A stretch of 15,336 bases of DNA. It comes from Promethearchaeota archaeon. Lineage in GTDB: Archaea > Asgardarchaeota > Lokiarchaeia > Sigynarchaeales > SOKP01. Location of the stretch: the NCBI GenBank assembly GCA_014729315.1, contig WJKD01000876.1:1-15336 (forward strand), given 5' to 3'. Numbering within the stretch: the stretch's first letter is position 1; every line of letters starts with the position of its first letter. The notes below the pieces were generated by a model. The model did not search any database. It worked only from the letters and a program-made list of their open reading frames with translations, and was not told where the DNA came from. Both the position numbers and the translations under genes were made by a program. Positions 7,511 to 13,717 of the stretch are shown one piece after another.

Positions 7511-9441
7511 TACTTATTATCCTCCATTTCGTGTAATTTTTCAACTAAATATTTTTTATCATCGTCAATATTAACCTTGTGAGCGATTTTATATTTTTTT
7601 TTACCATCCACATCTACGATCCTTATTTGATCCCTACTCTCTTCAGCATATTTGTTCTTTTTCAACTTAATTGCGGGTATCCCGAAATAGATAAACCCAT
7701 CCTCCAGAATTTGTCCATAATTGGTCGTCGAAAGCGCTCCAATTACCGATTCCTTTCCTATAATCGTTCCAGGTGCGATTGTATCCTGACCACCGATTAC
7801 AACATAATCGTCTAAAATAACTTCTTTTATAATTAAATAATTACCCACAACCATTGAGGACATTATTGTAGCGCCTTGACCTACCATGACTTTGCGTCCA
7901 AACTTTACGAATTCACAATCACACCACGCATCATAAAGGTGTGAAGAGAAATCCATCGATATACCTAACCAGCCTAATGCCCATGCATCGATATATGGCA
8001 ACGGAAAGTTCCTTGTGAAGGAAAGAGCCATCTTTTTCAATTCTGTCCTAAGACACCAAAAGTCAAAATCACGATTTCCTTTTGTTGCTTGGAAGATACC
8101 TTGTTTTGGTTGATGAATAAGATTGATTAATGTAAGAAATAATCGGGTGACGAGGATCGATGCTGCAACAAAAATTATGTGCATCGAAATAATCGCAATT
8201 GGAAGGAAAAGAAAGAGCGGAAGCCATTCCAGAGGATTGAGTAAAAACGGAGATTTCGTTCTAGTAAAGTCATACCAATAAATAATAACTGCAAGTCCAC
8301 ATAACCAAAGGATGGGAATATATAGAGCCAGAAATTTTATTGACACATTGCTTATCGCACTACTGGTCGTAAAATTTAACGAGAGATCTGGTTTCTCTTT
8401 ATCTTCTTTGTGATTTTGCATGAATTGAGTACTTTCAGGAATCTCTTGAGTAGCCTTAATTTTGGATTTTTTTCTATCTCTACGGCTTTTTTTTAAAGGT
8501 TCTGAATGCTTCTCGTTGTATTGCTTTAAAACCTCTTTAAAACTTCCTAAGTCTCCAGAACCTTTTCGATATTTTTTTTCTTCTAATAATATGTGCTGAG
8601 GGATTTTCAAATATTTTTCAAGCTTCTTTTTAAAAACCTTACGAAGAGGTAGTCCAGAATAAAAATCTCCCCCTGAAACCGTATAATGCTTTCCCCCACT
8701 CGCCCAAGGCATCAAAAAGGAGTTGTCCCCTATTTTACATCCAGAAGCATAATTATTCATACCTGCATATGTCACATTATCGCCTACAGAAAGTTTGAAA
8801 TAACTGATATTCCCAAAAATACCTTCAACTAAATGGCTCGTGAGCACGCTATTTACGCCTATATAACAATTATCACCTACATCGATGTATTTATCAGCAC
8901 AAACTTGTTCTTCTATAGTCGTTCCTTTTCCTATTTTGTTTGATCCAACAAAATTATACATCCAATTTGCTAACCACGGAAAAATACCTTTTGTAAACAC
9001 ATATTTAGGATACTTAATCATAAAAGAACGAATATGGTAAAAATTTAACGTTTTGCTCCGTATATTCCTTGGAATTACACCGTCTTTAGTTGGAACCTTT
9101 TTCTCAGTAATACCCCATAACCAACGTGTTATCATAGCCAGAAGCATCAATCTAATTAAATAACATAATATTGCCACAACCGGCGTTAAAACCAAGATAG
9201 TCAACGATTTTGGATCAATAAATAAATTAACAAATCTGGTTTGCTCCATCACATTGGGAATAAGAAAAACTAACAAATACATTAAAAAAAGAGTAGCAGG
9301 CACAAAATATGAGCCGTAATACATAGAAAAAAAAGCGATTAAATACCAATGTATTTGCAAATTTATATCTTCCTTAAGAACATCCTTCTCTGCTAAAGTC
9401 GTTTCTTTAATATTATCTTCCTTTTCTATTTCATTTCCCAT
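7510..9441 (-). CDS. Membrane protein with two beta-helix (hexapeptide-repeat) modules, NRPS-terminal-domain-like
   Basis: A 643-residue protein made of two copies of one plan: membrane helices followed by a left-handed beta-helix. The first copy has helices at about 31-62 and 78-107 and a repeat domain at about 165-265. That domain shows GKGTTIEEQVCADKYIDVGD, VLTSHLVEG, YASGCKIGDNSFLMPWASGG and the closing YSGLPLRKVF. A charged linker (270-355) leads to the second copy, with helices at about 367-390 and 402-440 and repeats at about 512-592 that end YFGIPAIKLK. The order and wording recall the terminal membrane domain of peptide synthetases of the poly-lysine synthetase type, but no adenylation or carrier domain is present here. 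The first module keeps His203 in a coil; the second repeat domain contains no histidine at all between about 505 and 595. It is the first gene of a two-gene operon. Confidence 0.82.
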   Translation of the reverse strand: MGNEIEKEDNIKETTLAEKDVLKEDINLQIHWYLIAFFSMYYGSYFVPATLFLMYLLVFLIPNVMEQTRFVNLFIDPKSLTILVLTPVVAILCYLIRLMLLAMITRWLWGITEKKVPTKDGVIPRNIRSKTLNFYHIRSFMIKYPKYVFTKGIFPWLANWMYNFVGSNKIGKGTTIEEQVCADKYIDVGDNCYIGVNSVLTSHLVEGIFGNISYFKLSVGDNVTYAGMNNYASGCKIGDNSFLMPWASGGKHYTVSGGDFYSGLPLRKVFKKKLEKYLKIPQHILLEEKKYRKGSGDLGSFKEVLKQYNEKHSEPLKKSRRDRKKSKIKATQEIPESTQFMQNHKEDKEKPDLSLNFTTSSAISNVSIKFLALYIPILWLCGLAVIIYWYDFTRTKSPFLLNPLEWLPLFLFLPIAIISMHIIFVAASILVTRLFLTLINLIHQPKQGIFQATKGNRDFDFWCLRTELKKMALSFTRNFPLPYIDAWALGWLGISMDFSSHLYDAWCDCEFVKFGRKVMVGQGATIMSSMVVGNYLIIKEVILDDYVVIGGQDTIAPGTIIGKESVIGALSTTNYGQILEDGFIYFGIPAIKLKKNKYAEESRDQIRIVDVDGKKKYKIAHKVNIDDDKKYLVEKLHEMEDNK

Positions 9442-9664
9442 TAATATCCCAATAATTTCCTAAAAAAAAGTAAAAGTATCTTTTAACAATAATCTTCCAA
9501 CTTAACTAAGATATCTTTACACTTCTTAAATTTTTTTTGATTTAAACTTGAGAGAGAAAAAATAATCTGTTATGTAATAAAAATATAGGAAATCTATTCA
9601 GCGTAAAAGAAATATTGGAACAAGATTCTCCTGTGGAACCTGAACTCAGGCTGACTCTACGAGT
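9442..9664. other. Intergenic region with a less AT-rich patch and a T tract
   Basis: Between the ATP-grasp gene and the beta-helix operon, both on the minus strand. Read on the minus strand it holds ATTATTTTTTCTCTC (plus 9552-9566), a possible terminator for the ATP-grasp gene, and a run of eight Ts at plus 9459-9466 just before the operon start. At 9601-9664 base composition is clearly less AT-rich. That patch includes the dyad CCTGAACTCAGG (9638-9649). No complete gene is seen. Confidence 0.4.
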
Positions 9665-10579
9665 TTAAGTCATATACGATTTTGACTTGAAATAATAAGG
9701 TAATTTTTCCAGATTTTGTCGTGCATTGACGATTTCGTAAAGATGGTCTGATATTAAGCTAATTGCTTCCGGAATATTTCTGAAACTTGGAAAGTCGTTG
9801 ATATCTACGATGTATGGTGTTCCATCTTCGAGCATAACGTAATCAACCCCATAGACCGACATACCGAATTTTCTTCCTATTTTAAGAATTCTTCTTTTTA
9901 ACTCTTTATCTATCGGTACTCTAATGTGAACAAGTTCAAGAGGAGTTAAGTCGTATTTTTTAAGCCTATCATGAGACGTAATGGAAACAATCCAACGATC
10001 GATAATGTAAGCCTTATAAACCACATCGAATTTTCCTAAATACTCTTGAAAGAAAAGCTCGTTTATATTGCGTCCTTTAATGAAATCAAGGAGATCGCAG
10101 GGTTTTTTAGCGATTCCGACAATTCTATCTTCCTTCTTAATGTGTCTGCTACTATGAACATCTCTTTTGACTATAAGCTTTTTTCCTTTTAAAATCGCTT
10201 TTAAAGCGTCTCTTACTGAATAGTAAGGTTTTGGATAATTGGTTTTTTTACATTTTTTATCTACTAAGTGATACGTAGCTCGTCTACTTTCGCACGTTTT
10301 TACAGCTAATACGCTGTTCAGGCGGGGGATGTGAGGGGCATACTTTGCTACAGCTTGGTAAATCTCCTCGTTAGATTCCTCAGAATATAGTTTAATTATT
10401 AAAAGAGAGAAAGGATATTTTTTTATTTTTTTTTTAAAATACTTCGTTTTAAACTTTCCTTTCTTAAGCAGATTTACTATCTTAATATTATGGTTTTGCT
10501 TAGCAAAATCGACAATCTTGTGGAAAATTTCCACATCCCGATTGCATATAGCACCAATATAAAATTTTTTGATAGACAT
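9665..10579 (-). CDS. ATP-grasp enzyme A, inositol polyphosphate kinase (ITPK)-like
   Basis: A 304-residue cytosolic protein with the three-part ATP-grasp layout. Residues 1-90 form the N-terminal alpha/beta domain. IPRLNSVLAVKTCESR (84-99) is the entry to the central domain. LIVKRDVHSSRH (135-146) carries the ATP-binding Lys138. QEYLGKFDVVYKAYIID (178-194) covers the hinge and substrate face. YGVDYVMLEDGTPYIVDIND (243-262) holds the metal-binding Asp246, Asp259 and Asn261. Three segments remind me of inositol 1,3,4-trisphosphate 5/6-kinase: VYKAYII against its YKVFVV, DINDFPSF against DINxFPGY, and the two histidines after Lys138 against its HGTNSH. These comparisons are from memory. RimK-type amino acid ligases and uncharacterised bacterial ATP-grasp ligases share much of the pattern, so a carboxylate-amine ligase is a real alternative. 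The gene is transcribed away from two other ATP-grasp genes. Confidence 0.78.
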   Translation of the reverse strand: MSIKKFYIGAICNRDVEIFHKIVDFAKQNHNIKIVNLLKKGKFKTKYFKKKIKKYPFSLLIIKLYSEESNEEIYQAVAKYAPHIPRLNSVLAVKTCESRRATYHLVDKKCKKTNYPKPYYSVRDALKAILKGKKLIVKRDVHSSRHIKKEDRIVGIAKKPCDLLDFIKGRNINELFFQEYLGKFDVVYKAYIIDRWIVSITSHDRLKKYDLTPLELVHIRVPIDKELKRRILKIGRKFGMSVYGVDYVMLEDGTPYIVDINDFPSFRNIPEAISLISDHLYEIVNARQNLEKLPYYFKSKSYMT

Positions 10580-10610
10580 GGTCGGCTTGAAATTTAAAAA
10601 ATAAACTTAA

Positions 10611-10618
10611 TATATAAA
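10611..10618 (-). promoter_or_regulatory. TATA box for ATP-grasp gene A
   Basis: TTTATATA on the minus strand, about 35 bases before the ATG at 10579. The expected transcription start is near 10588, leaving a leader of only about ten bases, so this transcript is probably nearly leaderless. Confidence 0.55.
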
Positions 10619-10636
10619 TCTATGGATAGGTATTTT

Positions 10637-10699
10637 CCTTATATATTAATATATATATATTTTAAGGCAAAACTAAATATTTTATTCGAAGAATAAAAT
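10637..10699. promoter_or_regulatory. AT-rich dyads in the shared ATP-grasp promoter region
   Basis: Two symmetric elements sit in the gap between divergent genes. The first spans 10637-10667, with CCTTA at one end and TAAGG at the other around an alternating AT core. The second is a perfect 9-base inverted repeat, ATTTTATTC and GAATAAAAT, around a GAA loop (10679-10699). A terminator is unlikely between diverging genes, so an operator or simple DNA melting zone is more plausible. The remainder of 10580-10875 shows no gene. Confidence 0.35.
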
Positions 10700-10875
10700 G
10701 AATAGATTCAACATACCCTATTAAATAACTAATTCGAGAACCGTTAAAAAAGTTGATCTCTTATAATGAATATAAACTTTCTTTAAATTTGATGAATAGT
10801 TTGTATTAAATATTGTAAAAAGAATCGTCAAATCGAGAAAAATCGCTTCGTTTCAGAGAGAATTCAACATTTTAC

Positions 10876-11691
10876 ATGAAAACAATAGGAATCATTATAG
10901 ATGAGTATCATCTACATAAGAAGGCAGCTAGACTTCTATACTATTTGAAGTCGAAGGCAAATATAAATATTTACCTTGAGGAAGATTACGTTATTCAATC
11001 CAATGACTTAAATTTCGAAGAAGATTTATTTTTTGTAAAGGCAAAAGGAGATTTGGTACAAGGTTTAGTGAGGTTAATCGAATCTGAAACTAGTATTCCT
11101 GTGATTAACTCGTATAAAGGTTTATTATTATCGATACATAGATTTTTGGGTAGCACAATCTTGGAAAAAGCGGGCATTACAGTTCCCCTTTATTCTTTAA
11201 ATCCAATTAATTATCCACCTCCATTTAAAGATTATATTATTAAAAATATAATAGATAAGAAAAACTACGCCTTCTCTGGAGAGATAGAAAAAACCAATAA
11301 GAATATACACGTTGCAGATAAAAGAGCTTTGAAGGAAGCAGTAGAACCTGTTGAGAAATATAAGTATTATTATTATCAAAGTTTCATAAAAAGTAAGTGG
11401 GAATATAAAATCTACGGAGTAGGTGATGATCTCTTTTTTTACAAACAATTACCTCTACTAGTCAACCCTAATAAAATGGAAACTAGAGAAAAAATAAAAG
11501 CCATTCCAATTTTGGAGGAAAGAGTTAGAAAAATTATGAAAACTCTGAACTTGCAGATTACATCCATTGATTTTTTGAAATCTAACGATGATTTTTTTCT
11601 AACAGATGTTAATTGCACACCAAATTTTAATTATATGAAAAATGGTCCAAAAATCGTTGGCGATTTTCTAATTAAGCAAGCTAAAAAATAA
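10876..11691 (+). CDS. ATP-grasp enzyme B
   Basis: A 271-residue soluble protein with ATP-grasp order but weak similarity to its neighbours. The entry segment is PVINSYKGLLLSIHRF (75-90). DYIIKNI (119-125) offers Lys123 as the ATP lysine, though no glycine-rich loop follows it. YYYQSFIKSKWEYKIYGVG (165-183) matches the hinge and the YKxY strand seen in enzyme A. The metal site SIDFLKSNDDFFLTDVNCTPN (230-250) keeps Asp232, Asp244 and Asn246. The family joins a carboxylate to an amine, or phosphorylates a polyol, through ATP; the substrate is unknown. Only 19 bases separate its stop from the next ATP-grasp gene, so the two form an operon. It could act as a ligase whose product is used by the second enzyme, or the pair could form a complex. 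Confidence 0.72.
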   Translation: MKTIGIIIDEYHLHKKAARLLYYLKSKANINIYLEEDYVIQSNDLNFEEDLFFVKAKGDLVQGLVRLIESETSIPVINSYKGLLLSIHRFLGSTILEKAGITVPLYSLNPINYPPPFKDYIIKNIIDKKNYAFSGEIEKTNKNIHVADKRALKEAVEPVEKYKYYYYQSFIKSKWEYKIYGVGDDLFFYKQLPLLVNPNKMETREKIKAIPILEERVRKIMKTLNLQITSIDFLKSNDDFFLTDVNCTPNFNYMKNGPKIVGDFLIKQAKK

Positions 11692-11710
11692 ATTTTTAAA
11701 AAGGTACATT

Positions 11711-12505
11711 ATGAAAATCGGTATTCTATCGAAGCGCACCGGATTTATTACAGGCAAACTTAAGAATTATTTCGAAAATGACGGGCATGAAGTTAAAATT
11801 TACACGAAAGAAAATTTATGCATAAATTCTTCTTTATTTGAAAATGATTTATACATTTTGAAATCAAAGAGCTTATTTTTTCAATACGCAGGATTATATA
11901 TTGAAAAACACGGCATTCCTGTAATCCCAAATCTTGAAATAACAAGAAGACATAAAAATAGAATAGAAGCTGACTTATTAATCAAAGAGGCGGGTTTATT
12001 GAGCCCAGAATTCTATTACGGCACGGTAGAAGCAATAAAAAAAAGTTTGGACGAAACTAAATTTCCTTTGATATTAAAGCCTCTTTCAGGTTCTGGAAGT
12101 AAAGGCGTAAGAATTATAAATTCCGCAAACGATTTAAAGGAATCAAATTCTCAAGTAATCTATTTACAAAAATTTATTGAGGGAATTCATCTTAATGTTT
12201 ATTTCATAGGAAACGAGATCTGCGCATTAGAAAAGCCCCCAATGAGTAACGAACATGTAGAAATGCAATTACTCCCTCTTAATGAAGATATTAAAGAGAT
12301 AATTTCAAATTGGGTTGACACTCATAATATTTTATTCGGACACTTAGACATAATAAGAGAGAAATCCACTAACAGACTTTATGTAATAGATCCTGGCAGT
12401 TTTCCCGTTTTTGACAATTGGAAGTGTGGAGGAGATCCGGTAGACAAGATTGGACGAATAATTTTAGAAAAATACTACGAGATCACAAATTATCACAAAT
12501 TCTAA
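11711..12505 (+). CDS. ATP-grasp enzyme C with an altered metal site
   Basis: A 264-residue soluble ATP-grasp protein, the clearest of the three at the ATP end. PLILKPLSGSGSKGVRII (119-136) gives the ATP lysine Lys123 and a complete glycine-rich loop. LQKFIEGIHLNVYFIGNEI (152-170) is the hinge and substrate strand, without the lysine found at the YKxY position in A and B. GHLDIIREKSTNRLYVIDPG (210-229) carries Asp213 and Asp227. The third metal ligand, normally Asn in D/ExN, is Gly229 here, which is unusual for an active enzyme. RimK/LysX-like ligase is the nearest general description. The start ATG follows AAAAAGGT by seven bases. It is cotranscribed with enzyme B. Confidence 0.78.
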   Translation: MKIGILSKRTGFITGKLKNYFENDGHEVKIYTKENLCINSSLFENDLYILKSKSLFFQYAGLYIEKHGIPVIPNLEITRRHKNRIEADLLIKEAGLLSPEFYYGTVEAIKKSLDETKFPLILKPLSGSGSKGVRIINSANDLKESNSQVIYLQKFIEGIHLNVYFIGNEICALEKPPMSNEHVEMQLLPLNEDIKEIISNWVDTHNILFGHLDIIREKSTNRLYVIDPGSFPVFDNWKCGGDPVDKIGRIILEKYYEITNYHKF

Positions 12506-12638
12506 TAGAAAACGCTGAAATTCGATAGTAAAATTCTATTTAAAACACATGAAATTTTCAATATAATGCTTTAAAGAAGGTAAATTTATTAAATTAAAAT
12601 TTAATTAGTAAATAAATTGTTCTAGGAAATTGAATAAT
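12506..12638. other. Intergenic region before the HAD gene, with an AT dyad
   Basis: These 133 bases contain a perfect dyad, ATTAAATT-AA-AATTTAAT, at 12588-12605, shortly before the HAD start. The sequence is so AT-rich that this may be chance. AGGA lies 15 bases before the chosen ATG. No gene is seen. Confidence 0.3.
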
Positions 12639-13628
12639 ATGAATTTAGAAGAAAATGCGGAATCAGAAAGCGAATATTTCGTTTCAGAAATTTTTGGATG
12701 GCAAAAAGTCAAACTATACAAAATAAAGCACTTTATTTTTGATTTCGGCGGCGTAATGATTGAAAAAACTTTTACTATCGAAAATTTATTTGAATTAATC
12801 GCCCATGATTTGAAAGTGAGAATTCCGCTATATCATCCAAAATTCAAAAAATACAGACGAAGGTTAAGCTCAGGCATAATCTCAGCTCGAGAATTTCTGG
12901 AGAAAATATTTGATATATTCTTTTATCCTTTTCAAAAGAAAAATCCACATTTACCCCAGAAGAAAGTCAATGTAAGTTATTATCTCGAGCTGTGGTTTCA
13001 CCTTTATTCTTTGCTTACCAATTTATCTTCCGAAATGGAAGAAATTGTTGAAAGATTACATAAGGCTGGATTTACAGTAAGTTTATTGTCGAATACTTTT
13101 GATATTCACGCACGAAGCAACGAATTAAATGGTTTTTATAACATATTTGATCATGTATTTTTATCGAATGAAATCGGTTACAGAAAACCGCAAAAGGAGA
13201 AATACATTCATGTGTTAAAAAAATTAGAGGCAAAACCAAAAAATTGCGTGTTTATTGACGATAAGCTAAGGAATTTAATTCCCGCAAGAGAATTAGGCAT
13301 AATAGTAATAAAATTTGAATCTATTAAAAAATTTAAGAAACAATTAAATGAGCTCGGTATTAAGAACATAAACCCTAACTTAAAGGAAACAATTAGAAAT
13401 AAATATAAACAATATAAGAAATCTAAAAAAGAATATAAACGAGCAAAAAAAGCGTATAGAAAAGCAAAAAAAGAATTTTTTACCAAAGAAAAGAAAAAAA
13501 CACTAATTAAGAAAAAAGAATATCAGAAAAAACAAACAGAATACCGAAAAAAGAAAATCGCATACGAAAAACACAAAGAAATAAAAAAGGAACAACTCAC
13601 CGCCAAAATTAGAATTGAGGATCACTAA
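12639..13628 (+). CDS. HAD-superfamily hydrolase-like protein with a lysine/tyrosine heptad tail
   Basis: A 329-residue protein with a complete HAD core of subfamily IA type. Motif I is FIFDFGGVM (Asp35; the usual second Asp is Gly37), motif II is SLLSNT (Ser151), motif III is GYRKPQK (Lys183) and motif IV is VFIDDKLRN (Asp207, Asp208). The DxG form of motif I also occurs in some bacterial HAD phosphatases, so loss of activity is not proven. A helical cap fits residues about 43-130. After residue 245 the protein leaves the family plan: about 80 residues, over 40 percent Lys/Arg, with tyrosine or phenylalanine every seventh position. I start at the ATG 12639; the same frame could begin at TTG 12630. 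The usual role is hydrolysis of a small phosphate ester. It lies downstream of the ATP-grasp pair, on the same strand, 133 bases away. Confidence 0.85.
   Translation: MNLEENAESESEYFVSEIFGWQKVKLYKIKHFIFDFGGVMIEKTFTIENLFELIAHDLKVRIPLYHPKFKKYRRRLSSGIISAREFLEKIFDIFFYPFQKKNPHLPQKKVNVSYYLELWFHLYSLLTNLSSEMEEIVERLHKAGFTVSLLSNTFDIHARSNELNGFYNIFDHVFLSNEIGYRKPQKEKYIHVLKKLEAKPKNCVFIDDKLRNLIPARELGIIVIKFESIKKFKKQLNELGIKNINPNLKETIRNKYKQYKKSKKEYKRAKKAYRKAKKEFFTKEKKKTLIKKKEYQKKQTEYRKKKIAYEKHKEIKKEQLTAKIRIEDH
13413..13586 (+). repeat. Heptad repeat in the HAD protein tail
   Basis: The coding sequence yields two runs of seven-residue units. The first is YKKSKKE, YKRAKKA, YRKAKKE, ending at Phe. The second, after a shift of one residue, is YQKKQTE, YRKKKIA, YEKHKEI. 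Each unit begins with an aromatic residue and is packed with lysine. Confidence 0.75.
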
Positions 13629-13717
13629 TAGCTTGAAAAGTTAATTTAAAACTGAAAATTAGATTTTTAAAATTAGAAATGAATATAAAATAAAGTTGTA
13701 AAAGGTACGAGAGCGTT

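Noticed and set aside
9638..9649. CCTGAACTCAGG as a tRNA arm, C/D box RNA or riboswitch
   Set aside because: No acceptor stem, T-loop or C box (RTGATGA) is present on either strand; only a 5-base stem with a 2-base loop remains.
12588..12605. ATTAAATT/AATTTAAT dyad as a defined operator
   Set aside because: It is composed only of A and T in a region of the same composition, so a chance dyad is likely; kept only as a note in the intergenic entry.
13208..13486. 92-residue minus-strand frame opposite the HAD tail
   Set aside because: It is the Phe/Leu-rich antisense of lysine codons (AAA/AAG read as TTT/CTT); the plus strand has complete HAD motifs.
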